Positions 9,954 to 22,266 of a stretch of 64,000 bases of DNA are shown piece by piece; positions within the stretch are counted from its first letter, which is position 1; each line of letters opens with the position of its first letter. A program made the translations under genes and the position numbers. The DNA is from Paramecium sonneborni (Eukaryota > Ciliophora > Oligohymenophorea > Peniculida > Parameciidae): positions 505,775-569,774 of the forward strand of contig CAJJDN010000017.1 of NCBI GenBank assembly GCA_905182985.1. Direction: 5' to 3'. Below the pieces are notes generated by a model, which saw only the letters and a list, made by a program, of their open reading frames with translations, had not been told where the DNA came from and made no database searches.

Positions 9954-11850
9954 ATGAAAAATTCCCTTACTAAATTTTATACTTTAAACTCCTTTTCATA
10001 AGATAAAACATATACCTTTGTGAAATTAAGAAAAGAGTAATTATAGGAAGAAATAATTAGAATGAATGAAGAAACAGAATTTGAAGTATTGATAATTATT
10101 AATTTATAAGGATTTTGCTGAATTTAAGACATTAAATTAGAATGAAACCATAATCTCAATTAAATATACTGTTGATCAATTTTATGATCCTTTTTAATAA
10201 TAGGAGATTAAAGTAGAGCATTATGTTTAAGAATTGATTTATAATGTAAGACGAAAATATCCATGGATTACATTATTGGAAAAACGAATATCTTAATCTT
10301 CTGAATTACTTTGTTAAATTTAAATATACAATCAGAAACATAAGATTGTTTTATATAATAAACCTTTTACAAATACTTAACATATTTTGGAATTGTTAAA
10401 ATTATATATTGAGAGAGGAACAATCAATATTAAATTTATATGTCATAATTAAGATGTGATTGCATTAGGTGGACATTTGAATAATTTATTTGAAGAAGCT
10501 TTTATTACAATATCTTAGAAAGATAAATTATAAATAAATGATAAATCACACATTCCTGCTAAATTAATAACTATTAATAAGAAGTTAACATCAAACTTTA
10601 TTAATTTCAGAGAACTTCCTTTGAATAATGAATATGTAGTTGACATTTAAGGAAAGAATTTTAAGTATGTTCATCAAGATGTAAATTTCAATGAGAATGT
10701 AATAGAATTAGAAAGAATTGATATTATATAGGCTAAATATAAATTAATTTATTAAGGTAAGCTTGTTGAAGCAGATAAATTTGCAGTCAATGGTAATCCT
10801 ATAATTTTCAATGGAGAATATAGATTTTGGACAAAACCTTAAACAGAATATGTTGTAAGCATAGAGAAATTAGATTTCTATCCTAAATAACATATTTTGA
10901 TAACTAAAGGTTTGGGAGAATACAAATAAGAAATAGAAATGATTAAGATATAGAAAACAATTTTAAAAATCACTAGTAAGAATATTATAGATTCATCAAT
11001 ACTTGATAATGTGGATATTAGTATTGATGGTAATGCTATTGGATAAACTAATAAAAATGGAACTATAGTAATTTAAAATCTTGAATTGAAAAGTATTGTA
11101 ATAAAAGCAACAAAAAAGGGATTTCTTACTATGCCTTTAAAATTTGATATTTCTGCAAATAATATTGGTTAAAGTCTATTAATAGAGATGTTTCCAGATT
11201 ATTTTAGTTTAATGAATTAATTTCATATTCTGGTAGTTAAACCTAAGAGTGCTAAGAAATTATCACTTTAGTTGGTTGATTTAGATGAATAAAACAAAAA
11301 TAATATCTAATAAAAGTTAGTTCCATATCATAATGGTGTTGTAGTGAATTATGGGATTCATATTGGAAACTTTGATGTATTTGACAAATAGAAAAACATA
11401 TATTAATTATACATTAAAGATTCTAAAGAAGTTTTACCTAGATGTAGATAGACAAGTACTAATACAAGTAAGAAATCTTAACATGTTAATTCATCACCAT
11501 TAAATTAAATGAAAACAAGAATAATAAATTAAAATTCAGATTTAAAAACAGAGAGAGGCTTAAATTAAATTAAAAAAACTACTGCTAATTTGGAAGTTGA
11601 GCATTTACATATTTATCTATCTTTTGGAATGGATATATTATGTTCACAAATTTTTGAGGTTGAAAAATTTACCTCAAAAGTTTATGCAACAATAAATTGT
11701 ATAAATTATTGAATTATATTTTTAGTGCAACGAAGAATTGTTGAATTAGATGGTAAGGCATATAGTTGTGGAAAAGAAAAGTCTCAGTAAAAAATGAATA
11801 AAAGAAGTCAAACTGGAAATATTCTATAATTATTAACAAATCAAATATGA
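9954..11850 (+). CDS. large protein of unknown function, probably beta-rich
   Basis: Two introns, 10086-10110 (25 nt, ends AAG) and 11699-11725 (27 nt, ends TAG), give one frame of about 615 residues from ATG 9954 to TGA 11848-11850. A second ATG at 10062 is in frame. The middle (roughly residues 180-430) is rich in alternating hydrophobic strands with short turns (for example KYKLIYQGKLVEADKFAVNG, TILKITSKNIID, DNVDISIDGNAIGQTNKNGT), resembling repeated immunoglobulin-like or carboxypeptidase-regulatory beta sandwiches. The C-terminal part is Lys/Asn/Gln-rich and disordered. No signal peptide or membrane span was seen. I cannot name it; a structural or scaffold role would be a guess. Confidence 0.75.
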
Positions 11851-11997
11851 TTACTAAGATATATGAAACATTTAAATAAAATATCAATATTTTAAAATAG
11901 TTTATAAAATATAGACTAAATATAGAACTCTTTATAATATTTAAGTTATATAATAAAGAATTCATATAATTAATTATAAATAAATTAAGAAATTTTC

Positions 11998-14266
11998 ATG
12001 AATAATTCTCATATAAATGATGATACAAGTTATTGTTGTTTAGTGAATAGTAGAAGAAATTCAGATTCATTTTTTGCAAATCATGTTATTGATGATTAAG
12101 TAAAAATGTTTCTAATTTAGGGTGATGTATTAAGCACTACTGGAGTTCTGTTATAATTATATAAAGGAGGATAAAATATTGAAGTTATTGCATCAAATTT
12201 AGAAAAAGTGAGATTAAATCCAAATTGGTTAAGTTAGAAAAGAGATGATTTAGAATATTATATACCATAGTTTATCAATTACTTGGTATTTAGAGGCAAT
12301 AATAAAGAATTAATAGATTTCTTAATAAATGTATGTTAAAATAACTTTTTCTTTGCCCATTTAACATATTTCTAATTAAAATCCTTATCATAAATAGTAA
12401 ATAAATAAGTAATATAACTAAAAGAAGTAATGAAATTTTTAGATGAATATTAAGATTCAATGAAAAGGTAATTTGGAGATGAATATTTAATAAATGGTTA
12501 AGAATTTGTATCACATAATCCAAATTAAGAGGTAATTTTAATATATGGAACTGCAGTTTATGATTAACAGACACCTAAAATTAATGCTAATGAAATAAAT
12601 ATAAAATAATATGTTTCAATGAATTAAGAAGATGAAGAAATTAAAGAGAAAAATATTGGATTTCTTTCAACAATCAATTTTTGGAATGATATAATTAGAA
12701 TATCTGAAAGGTAAATTTGATAAAAATTAGACTTTATCGAGCTTATCCATAGATAATATCTTTAAAGGCAGATTTATAAAGAATAAATTAGAATCTACCA
12801 TCTTGTGTATATATTCCATTTGTAAAGGATCAAATTAGAAATTACGTAATCCTAAACATAGTAGCATCTGAATGTAAGGTGTTTTCAACCAAAGAAAGAT
12901 CACCATTTTATATTTGTTTGGAAATCTATAGACCAGATGTTGAAAAAGATTAAAGAAATGATTATAAATAATCTGAAGCAATTACTTTATAGAAATCTAT
13001 TCTTTAATAGAAAATGTCTATATCAGGATCTATACATATTGATTAAGGCAAATGTAATTATTTATTAATTAAAAATATTATAAGATCCTAATGTCCATAG
13101 AATCTCTGTTCAATAACCACTTTAAATTATTGAAGAAGATATAATTGATGAGACTCCAACAGTATAATTTTATTCTCCTGAAAATGATGAGGATGTAGAA
13201 GCAAAAACAGTTTTTTAATCATTCTCTAAGGAAAATAACGACAATTTTGTAAGTTTTGGAAGCTCATTTGAATAGGAAATATAAAGGAAAAGCGTGTTAC
13301 TTGGACAAGAGGGCTAACATTTATTTGGAGAGTCAGCTAAAGATTAGGAAGAAAGAATTAGAGATTAATCTCTATTTGGTAAACTTAAATCATGGCGATT
13401 GGTTCATCTTATTGTGAAATCTGGAGACAATCTTAAATAAGAGCAATTTGCTATGCAACTCTTATCAACTATAGATTAAATATTTGCTATAGAAGATCTA
13501 CCTATGAGATTATCAATTTATGAAGTAATTTCGTTAGGACCTAATTATGGATTAATTGAAATGGTGAAAGATGCTATTACAATTGATGCATTAAAACGAT
13601 AATTATGGAATAGACAATAAACATTAAATTAATTCTTCGAGTAATCAGTATTTCTGTTCGATTATTAGTGATAATTTTAGTGATCGTCATCGAACCAATT
13701 TCATGCATAGCTTAGTTGGATATTCTCTAGCCTGTTACATTCTTCAACTTAAAGATAGACATAATGGCAATATTTTATTAAAAAGAGATGGCCATCTAGT
13801 TCATATTGATTTTGGATTTTTCTTAGGAAATGCTCCTGGAAAAGGAATAGAAATTGAAAATAAAGTTCCTTTTAAATTATTAAATGAATATATTGAAATA
13901 TTAGGTGGTCTTTAAAGTGACTTATTTAAAAAATTCAGAGAACTATTTTATAAAGGCTTTATGGCACTTAGAAAACATAGTGACAGAATTTTATTACTTG
14001 TAAAAATGATGTAATTTATTTATTTTTAATCTTAAGGTATTCAGGATAAAAAAACTCTATGCCTTGTTTTAAAAGAGGAGATAAATCAATTACTTTATTA
14101 GAAGAAAGATTTTTTTAGGATGAAAATGATAATCAAAAACTGAATGTTATTTGCTAAAAGTAAAATCTAATTATGTTAATATAGCATCATTAATTCTTCC
14201 ATAGATAATTGGAGAGCAAAATGGTATGACAAATACCAATATTATGTTCAAGGAATTTTTTATTGA
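11998..14266 (+). CDS. PI4KB: phosphatidylinositol 4-kinase, beta (type III) family
   Basis: Makes PI4P from phosphatidylinositol on Golgi or endosomal membranes. The kinase C-lobe is clear: ACYILQLKDRHNGNILLKRD with the DRHNGN catalytic loop and HLVHIDFGFFLGNAPGKG with the DFG, then the PI4K tail ending YDKYQYYVQGIFY. The N-lobe has RLVHLIVKSGDNLKQEQFAM and LRLSIYEV-like strands; the N-terminal third carries a lipid-kinase-unique (helical) region. Introns: 12711-12730 (20 nt), 13054-13084 (31 nt, AAG), 13641-13668 (28 nt), 14011-14036 (26 nt, AAG) and 14160-14184 (25 nt); the last ones are fixed by homology. About 710 residues, close to other beta-type enzymes. Confidence 0.93.
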
Positions 14267-15320
14267 TTTATTAATATAATTATTAAATATCTAATATAGA
14301 TAAAACTATCTGTTTTTTCATCTAATTAATCATATAAATAAAAAAATAATCTTCTTAAACAAAAAATGAAAGATTTTAAGTACTCTTGAATTAAAACCAA
14401 ACAGTCAGCCATTTAAATTACTTCTTTTTAAGCATTTATTTTAATCTAAGAATTTTTAAACATAATAAATTTTAGTTAAATTCTATTATTTTTATTTTAA
14501 TAAATTATTAGGTTCGATCTTATAAAATTTGGTGAAAAGAATCAATAATAATTCCTATTAAATTTTATAGAATTTTTTGTGGATAATTAAGACCTTATTA
14601 AGATTTTCTACTATTTGAATCACCCATATTGATTCATAGTTATGACTTTGTTTAAATATGAATTTCTTAAAGATTTATTCTTAAAAAAATTAAGAGAATA
14701 GAAAGCATAAACCTCTAATAATTTATTTTGAAGATGAGAGCTAATATATCTCAAGTGGAAAATCTTAATTTTTAATGAAAATTTCTAAGAGTGCTTTAAT
14801 AATGAATTTTTTAAAAGAATTTATTTTCCTTAATCTAAATATAATGAAAAGTTCATAAAAATTACTAATTAACTAGTATATATTCAGAATAAATTAAATA
14901 AGTATAGTTTTAAAATTTTAATTTAATATTTAAAGAGATATTTAAGTCAGAAATGAAGCTTTTTAGAAAAGAAATATAATAATTAAGAAGTGAAATTAGA
15001 GGAAATCAAAAGAAATGTTAAAAAATTTTGATAGAATGAAAAGAATTAAATTATATAATTTTTAATCTTTAACTAGTATAATTTAAGAGTTAATTGCAAG
15101 TGTAAAAAATAAAAGAGAGAATATTGCATCTATATTTTTTTGTGTAATATTTTAAGAAATTTAAAATAATAATAAAATTCTAGATTTTAGTAGTTATGAT
15201 ATGGTTGTATCAATTTTGGTTTCTTAAAACGGTAAGTAAATATTGATATATACTTTGCCAAAGTTTTGACATAATATTCTATGGTATAATTTTCATAATC
15301 AATATTATTATGAAATAAAA
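14267..15320. other. spacer with possible gene relic
   Basis: No intact gene. In one plus frame, from about 14409 to 15110, TGA is infrequent and the translation is protein-like (IRFDLIKFGEKNQQQFLLNF, then NEFFKRIYFPQSKYNEKFIK), but five TGA codons break it. Their number is about what base composition predicts, so the relic reading is weak. The rest is plain AT-rich sequence. Confidence 0.35.
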
Positions 15321-15710
15321 TCAAAATTCATCTCCTCTAATTCTTCTTGCTAAATTAATGTCTCTCTACATAACAGTCATTCTTTTAGCATGGTGTGCAC
15401 AAAGAACACTATCTTCTAAGAGATTAACTATAAATGCTTCGGTTGCCTCTTATAAGGCAAATATGGCGCTACTTTAAAATCTCATTTCTTTTTCATTTAC
15501 TCCTGCTAACTCTCTTATTAATCTTTAAAAAGGAATCTTCCTTATTAATAATCTAGAGCTCTCTTAAAATTTTCTGATTTCTTTTAGAGCAACTGTTCCT
15601 GGTCTAAATCTATGAGGTTTTCTTTCTTTTCTTTAAGATTTCATTTTTTTCCCTTAAGTTTTGGCTATACTCTTTTTTGACATTTCTTTGCCTTCCTTTG
15701 TTCTGGCCAT
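15321..15710 (-). CDS. histone H3 variant with shortened, divergent tail
   Basis: 129 residues after the initiator, no intron. The globular part is unmistakable: [78 protein letters not shown], ending RIRGDEF. The tail reads ARTKEGKEMSKKSIAKTQGK then KMKSQRKER: Lys4 is kept in ART-K, but both ARKS motifs (around Lys9 and Lys27) are absent and the tail is about six residues shorter than canonical H3. The core also differs at many positions. Paramecium is known to have many H3 variants; this one would not offer the usual K9/K27 methylation sites. It lies about 280 nt from tRNA-Ala. Confidence 0.93.
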
Positions 15711-15992
15711 TCTTGAAATAGAGGGAAAAATAAATAAAACAAATATTATTCATCATTAATGATTTTTCCGTAAAATTTAAATTTAAATTACCTACATAAT
15801 ATACTGAATTATGTACTTAATATTTTATAAAAACTTACAGAAATTCATTTTCTATACATAATATTATAAATAATATTTATTTATCAAATTTTAAGCTTTT
15901 TATATTAAAATTATAAAAAATACAATAAAATATATTAACTCTAATTAACTAGAGGATATTATGTAGATAATAATCATTAAATATTTGAACGT

Positions 15993-16065
15993 GGGGTAAT
16001 AGCTCATTTGGTAGAGCGTATGCTTAGCATGCATGAGGCGCTGAGATCGAAGCTCGGTTGCTCCA
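15993..16065 (+). tRNA. tRNA-Ala (anticodon AGC)
   Basis: 73-nt cloverleaf: acceptor GGGGTAA/TTGCTCC, D arm GCTC..GAGC, anticodon stem TATGC/GCATG with loop TTAGCAT (anticodon AGC), T stem CTGAG/CTCGG with loop ATCGAAG, which is the usual eukaryotic alanine form, and discriminator A. No intron or encoded CCA. A run of T follows. Confidence 0.96.
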
Positions 16066-16405
16066 TATTTTTTTAATTTTTACAATAATTTTACACGTAT
16101 TATATTATTATTATTTATATGTTATTATTATATGTAAAAATGTAATAGTTTTACCTTTAATCTATTTACTATTAATCTTAAACTTATTTATCTAGTCTAA
16201 GCAATTAATAATTAAAAAGCTATTCATTTTATAAATGATAAAGCACTCATAAAAATCATTATGAATATTAAAAATGATGATTTAACTTAAAATTATTACA
16301 AAGTCATTATTCAACAACAAGATGCTTCAAATACTAAATCTGGAGGGTTTTATAAATTATATTGCAATTATATTAAAATTAGATATTTATTTTTTTAAAT
16401 AAATA

Positions 16406-16764
16406 ATGAACACCTAATAGGCTTAAAGACCTCAAAAATAAAAACTTGATCCAGCAGATAACCAATTACATGTGTCATCAAAGAAAACTGCTAAGGAATT
16501 CATTTTCATTGCTAAAATATTTTTGAAGAAATTCAATAATGTTGAATTACATGCATTAGGTGAAGCTACAAAGATCAGTGTTAGAGTAGCTGAAAATTTA
16601 TAGAGATAAGGTATTATTAATCTAATTCTCTAGGTTTAATTACAATAACTAAAATTAATTCTTTCACAACCGATATTGAAGGAAGAAAAAGAGTGAAATT
16701 GGTTATCACTTTACAATTGACCTAAGATGGAAAAGCAAGAATCGATCAAGAATTATAAGCTTGA
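16406..16764 (+). CDS. Alba-domain nucleic-acid-binding protein
   Basis: A 111-residue protein that is almost all Alba domain: NQLHVSSKKTAKEFIFIAKI, FNNVELHALGEATKISVRVA-ENLQRQGLITITKI, then KRVKLVITLQLTQDG. One 23-nt intron (16611-16633) lies after QRQG. Alba proteins bind RNA or DNA; in eukaryotes they include the RNase P/MRP subunits Rpp20/Rpp25 and translational regulators. The short form with a Gln/Lys-rich N-terminus does not let me choose between these. The spacer on each side is long (330 nt before, over 1 kb after). Confidence 0.92.
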
Positions 16765-17844
16765 GTGATTAAATGATAGCAATCGTATACATATATTAAT
16801 TTGTTTATATCTAACCTTATGATCCTTAAAATGTCTTATCTATGTCACATTGTTGGATCTATATCCTTTGACATGAACATTAAAAATAAAATTACAAAAT
16901 ATTAATATTTTACACTAACATACAGAATTCTCAAAACTTGCAATTAATATTAAACTTACTATTGGATTGATCACCAATCAAATTCAATTCCAATAATATT
17001 AATTTTTCTTCTTAATGTTTATGATTTAACCACTTATACATGTTTTGGTTCAATCAGAAACTATTTGTGCTCAGTATCTAATTAAGAATATTTTATATTA
17101 ATTTCTTTCATCCAAAATATGTAAATGAAATCAAATATGATACTTACTTCTAAGATATTCATTATTTTATTTAAAAAATAGTTTTTCATTTTAAAGAGTC
17201 AAAATGATTACTTTTAAACATAATAAATCCTACTTATATTGTAGTAGGCATTCTTTATTATAATGTAATTTAATCAATATTTTTGATTTGAATCTACATT
17301 GAAATTTATACATACTGTATATTTTGTATAGCTATCAATTATTAATTTTTAAAATTTTAAAACTGAAATCTGTTTTGTTAATTTTAAGGAACATTATTCA
17401 TTTTTTTTAGGATGATAGTGATACTATTTGTAATATATTTTATTTTATGTTATATATATTTATTAGCTTTCTAGTTTATATATTCAAATAATTGCTTTAA
17501 AATAATTTTCATTAACATTTAAGTCTTTAAAATAAAAGGGATTGTCATTCTTAACTATTTAAAAGAAATGATTTTGATAATTCATTTATTTTTAATAATA
17601 ATGTAATTTAATTTTAGGATATACCAGTAAATCTGTTTTTTGTTTAGTTCTTAGATTCTCTATTTAAGATATGTTTAGTAATCTATTTTTTATTGATTTT
17701 ATAAATAGATTTTGAATAAAAATATAGATTTGTTCGAATTATTTTGTTGATGAAGAATAGAGAAATCTATTTTTAATTTTGGGTTCTAAGTTATTAATAT
17801 GAAATTTAATTCAATATATATGTAATTAAAATCAAAATATAAAT
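16765..17844. other. 1.08-kb spacer without a gene
   Basis: Unusually long for this compact genome. TGA and its complement are scattered in every frame on both strands, and I found no intron set that yields a gene, no RNA fold of note and no repeat longer than about 15 nt. It could hold promoters for the doublecortin-kinase gene or an eroded gene. Confidence 0.5.
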
Positions 17845-19314
17845 ATGGACGCATATTATGAGGATTACACGCCTGCAACCAACAACAAAGATGTAAGAGA
17901 TATATAAAATTAGATAAAAATATATCGAAATGGAGACTCAAATTTATGTTGTACATTAACAATAAGAGATAATACAAAATTTCATGAAATACGTAAATCG
18001 TTGCAATAAAAATGGGACACATATTTTAATCGGCTTCGTTTATTTAATTAAGAAGGAGTGGAGATTACAGAAGATGATTTGGATTATATAAAAAATGGAA
18101 CTGTGCTTTTTGCATCTAAAGGTATGAAAACCAAAAATAATTTTTTAGGCGAAGAATTTGATGAAAGTTTTTAATTAGCAGAATATGAATAACTTTAAGA
18201 TATAGGAGAAGGAGGATTTGGTAAGGTTGTTTTAGGAAGACACAAATAAACAGGAGAAAAAGTAGCTATAAAAATGGTTAAATAAACACTGACTAATGCT
18301 TAAGTAATTATAAATCAATATTTAGGATGTTGATATGATTTTTAGAGAAGCAAGAGCTCTTAAATCTTTAAAACATGATAACATAGTAAAGATTTATAAT
18401 GCTTTTTTTTTGTAAAATTTGTAAACAGTTTATATAATGGAATATTTGGAAGGAGGTGAGTTACTATAATATTTACAAACAAAAGGAAGATTTGAAGAAA
18501 ATGAAGCAAGACATTATTTTAAATAACTTGTAAGTGCAATATCTTATTGTCATTAAAAAAAAATAATTCATAGAGATTTAAAATTAGAAAATTTGTTGTT
18601 AACAAGTAAAGATTCAGGTATAATAAAATGTATTGATTTTGGAATATCTGGTTTTGCTTCAAATGATAATCCTGAAAATGCAGATGCAGGAAGTTTAAGA
18701 TATATGGCACCAGAATTATTAAAAGGTATTTTTATAATAAATAAATTTAGGAATGGATAAAGCAGTATCTCCGTTAGTAGATGTATGGTCTATGGGTATA
18801 ATTTTATATGGAATGTTATTTGGAACTCTACCTTTCACAGGTAATACAAATAAAGAAATTATTACTTAAATATCTGAAGGTAAAGTAATGATCCCAAATG
18901 ATTTTAATAATAAATTATCTTAAAACTGTTAAGATTGCCTTTATCGTACTTTAGAACCAGATCCAAAAAAAAGAATTACTTCAATTGAACTTTTAAATCA
19001 TCCATTTGTGACTAATGAAAATACTCTTAGTACAAATTCAAACAGTACAAATAAGTATTAAAATTATATAATTAAGACCAAAAATCTAAACATAACTTTA
19101 ATAAATAGATGAAGATGAAAATCCTGGTTTAAAATAAGTATAATCTGCAACAAATAAAAAATAAAATCTTTAATTTACAAAACAGCATCCTTAAAGTTCA
19201 AGATAATTAATTTAGACTTAGAAAAAAACTAGTTAATAATCCCCTTTATTATTATAAAAGTAATCATAATCTGTTGGATAAACAACTAAGATGACTAAGT
19301 TTAGTAAAAAATGA
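17845..19314 (+). CDS. doublecortin-domain Ser/Thr protein kinase (DCLK-like)
   Basis: The N-terminal about 95 residues match one doublecortin repeat: IKIYRNGDSNLCCTLTIRDN, FHEIRKSLQQKWDTYFNRLR-LFNQEGVEITEDDLDYIKNG, TVLFASKGEEF. The kinase follows: GEGGFGKVVLGRHKQTGEKV, AIKMV, YIMEYLEGGELL, HRDLKLENLL, IDFGISGF, APELL, DVWSMGIILYGMLFG, PDPKKRI. All catalytic residues are present. The tail is Gln/Lys/Ser-rich. Introns: probable 18122-18148 (27 nt, a multiple of three without an in-frame stop, so retention would also be readable), 18304-18325, 18726-18750 and 19055-19076 (ends AAG). DCX domains bind microtubules, so a microtubule-bound CaMK-group kinase of cilia or cortex is likely. The order, DCX then kinase, is as in animal DCLK. 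Confidence 0.88.
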
Positions 19315-19361
19315 TAAATATTGTTAATATAAATATATATATATATAATATAAGAAGAATT

Positions 19362-20909
19362 TCAAGTTTCTTTGGAATGTAATTTTCTAGAACCTGAGTT
19401 AACTGATATTGCATTAGCTTCATCAGATATTCCTAATTCTTATTCTAATTCACCTAAAGATATTTCTTATTTTTAATCCATTTCTAACAATAGATATAAT
19501 TTAAATACTTATTTTATCATCTTCATCCTCTTCTAATTCCATATTTGGATAAAATGAATAAGGGACATCATGAAAATGAATTCCTGGAGAATTTTCTAAA
19601 TTTTTGAGATGATCATAAACTTATGATACTATTTTATTTAAATCTTCACTTTTATTTCTATTTTCTACATTTTCTTAGATTGGAAAATGTAAATGATAAT
19701 CTCCTTTGTAATTTTAATAATAAATATCATTGGCAGGAATAGGCTTATATATTTAAATAATGAAATTACCTCATCAATATTTTATCCTAAACATATGCCT
19801 GTTTCATAAGCCCAACATCTAGATACATTCTAAATTGTATATCCTCCTCCACCTAAAAGAATTAATGGAACCCCAAATTATTTCATATAAGTTATACATT
19901 ATCCATGACCTCTTAAATTTTTAAATTAAATTTTACTTTATAGATAAATTTAATGCTCCTAAGCGATCTAAAGATAATGAATCTGCACCACATTATATAA
20001 CAACACAATCAGGACGAAATGTTTCCATTACTCTACTAGTTACTTTTTTAAATAATTCTAAATAAGGTCCATCAGATATTCCTGGTTTTAATGGCACATT
20101 AACTGCATAATATCTTCCTACTCCTAATCCTACAGAATTTAATTATCCTGTCCCTGGAAAGAAATCATCTCCATATTAATGAAATGAAAGAGTCATCACT
20201 CTATTTGTTAAATAAAATGCTTCTTCTACTCCATCTCCATGATGACAATCAATATCTACATACAATACTCTAACATATATTCTTAGTAGTTCCAATATGC
20301 ACAAAACTATATCATTTATATAACAAAATCCAGCTGCCTCTTTCTTTTTAGCATGATGCAATCCACCTGACCAATTTATTGCTATATCTGCTTATCCAGT
20401 TAATATTGTATGTGCACAATCTATACTTGCACCTGCACTAAATTAACAATAAGAGAATAGTCCTTAAAAAGTAGGATTATCTGCTGAATCTCCAACTTTA
20501 TATTCTGTATTCAGATTTTTACTACTCTTATTTTAACTCCATTTTGTTATTAATTTATATTCTTCCAATAAATTTTCAGGTATTACACCATCATTATTTG
20601 TTGAACAATACTCCTTTACAAAATTTACCTTATTTTCACTCATATATTAACTTAAATATGTAACATATTCAGGATCATGAAATTTCTTTAATTCCTCTAG
20701 TTATGCTTCTCTTATCAAATATACATCCAATGATCTATATAGTCTATCTTTATATATATTCTCAACTACCCAAAATTTACTATTAAGCTATGAGCCATTG
20801 CAATACGTTTTGGTTTCATTGGATGCTCCTTACCATAATGAAATTTCCCTATCAGTCTATTATAAAAGTATGCCACTCGTCTACTTGAATCTGAATCAGC
20901 TTAAATCAT
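19362..20909 (-). CDS. class I histone deacetylase (Rpd3 type)
   Basis: Removes acetyl groups from histone tails. Landmarks: [83 protein letters not shown] with metal ligands in [63 protein letters not shown]. The C-terminal tail is acidic then Ser/Glu-rich. Introns found include one after VNFG (26 nt), 19912-19936 (25 nt, AAG acceptor fixed by NLSI|KGHGQC) and one near 19516. About 480 residues. The start codon is 71 nt before an N gap, and its first exons are repeated after the gap (see 21642-22064). It is tail to tail with the DCX kinase. Confidence 0.96.
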
Positions 20910-20980
20910 ATGTTAATTATTTAATTATTATATTTAATTTATATTTCAATAAATGCTATTTTAAATTATATTATATCTAT
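20558..20980. repeat. 423-bp segment repeated exactly after the gap (copy 1)
   Basis: Bases 20558-20980 are repeated at 21642-22064 with no difference that I can see. This copy holds the 5' end of the HDAC gene and runs straight into the N run. Identical sequence abutting both edges of a gap is the mark of two contig ends that overlap but were not merged. Confidence 0.95.
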
Positions 20981-21641
20981 NNNNNNNNNNNNNNNNNNNN
21001 NNNNNNNNNNNNNNNNNNNNNNNNNNNNNNNNNNNNNNNNNNNNNNNNNNNNNNNNNNNNNNNNNNNNNNNNNNNNNNNNNNNNNNNNNNNNNNNNNNNN
21101 NNNNNNNNNNNNNNNNNNNNNNNNNNNNNNNNNNNNNNNNNNNNNNNNNNNNNNNNNNNNNNNNNNNNNNNNNNNNNNNNNNNNNNNNNNNNNNNNNNNN
21201 NNNNNNNNNNNNNNNNNNNNNNNNNNNNNNNNNNNNNNNNNNNNNNNNNNNNNNNNNNNNNNNNNNNNNNNNNNNNNNNNNNNNNNNNNNNNNNNNNNNN
21301 NNNNNNNNNNNNNNNNNNNNNNNNNNNNNNNNNNNNNNNNNNNNNNNNNNNNNNNNNNNNNNNNNNNNNNNNNNNNNNNNNNNNNNNNNNNNNNNNNNNN
21401 NNNNNNNNNNNNNNNNNNNNNNNNNNNNNNNNNNNNNNNNNNNNNNNNNNNNNNNNNNNNNNNNNNNNNNNNNNNNNNNNNNNNNNNNNNNNNNNNNNNN
21501 NNNNNNNNNNNNNNNNNNNNNNNNNNNNNNNNNNNNNNNNNNNNNNNNNNNNNNNNNNNNNNNNNNNNNNNNNNNNNNNNNNNNNNNNNNNNNNNNNNNN
21601 NNNNNNNNNNNNNNNNNNNNNNNNNNNNNNNNNNNNNNNNN
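20981..21641. other. assembly gap, 661 N
   Basis: A run of N with no sequence. Since both flanks carry the same 423 bp, the true sequence is probably continuous and the gap has no real content, or even a negative size. Confidence 0.97.
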
Positions 21642-22064
21642 TATTCTTCCAATAAATTTTCAGGTATTACACCATCATTATTTGTTGAACAATACTCCTT
21701 TACAAAATTTACCTTATTTTCACTCATATATTAACTTAAATATGTAACATATTCAGGATCATGAAATTTCTTTAATTCCTCTAGTTATGCTTCTCTTATC
21801 AAATATACATCCAATGATCTATATAGTCTATCTTTATATATATTCTCAACTACCCAAAATTTACTATTAAGCTATGAGCCATTGCAATACGTTTTGGTTT
21901 CATTGGATGCTCCTTACCATAATGAAATTTCCCTATCAGTCTATTATAAAAGTATGCCACTCGTCTACTTGAATCTGAATCAGCTTAAATCATATGTTAA
22001 TTATTTAATTATTATATTTAATTTATATTTCAATAAATGCTATTTTAAATTATATTATATCTAT
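21642..22064. repeat. 423-bp segment repeated exactly after the gap (copy 2), with a false HDAC 5' fragment
   Basis: Copy 2 of 20558-20980. On the minus strand it carries the HDAC start (ATG at 21993) and about the first 110 codons, then stops at the gap. It should not be annotated as a second gene. The sequence after 22064 (AATTATTTTATTAG..) is the true continuation upstream of the HDAC start. Confidence 0.95.
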
Positions 22065-22266
22065 AATTATTTTATTAGATATTCATAACAAATTCAAAAT
22101 CAATCGTATTATTTTGAAGTAAAATACAAAAATATATATTCATAATCGCTAACTGAAAGATCTTTAAGCTGAATCTATGTATTAATGAAATAACATTTTA
22201 GGGGGTGATCTTCTAATTTTATATTCCAAACTTTTATCAGAAAATTGAATAAATTTATTCGTATAT

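Noticed and set aside
20798..21727. Long open frames spanning the N run on both strands
   Set aside because: They are open only because N positions carry no stop; they are not genes.
20558..22064. Real tandem duplication of the HDAC 5' region
   Set aside because: The copies are identical and each abuts the N run exactly; a scaffolding artefact explains this better.
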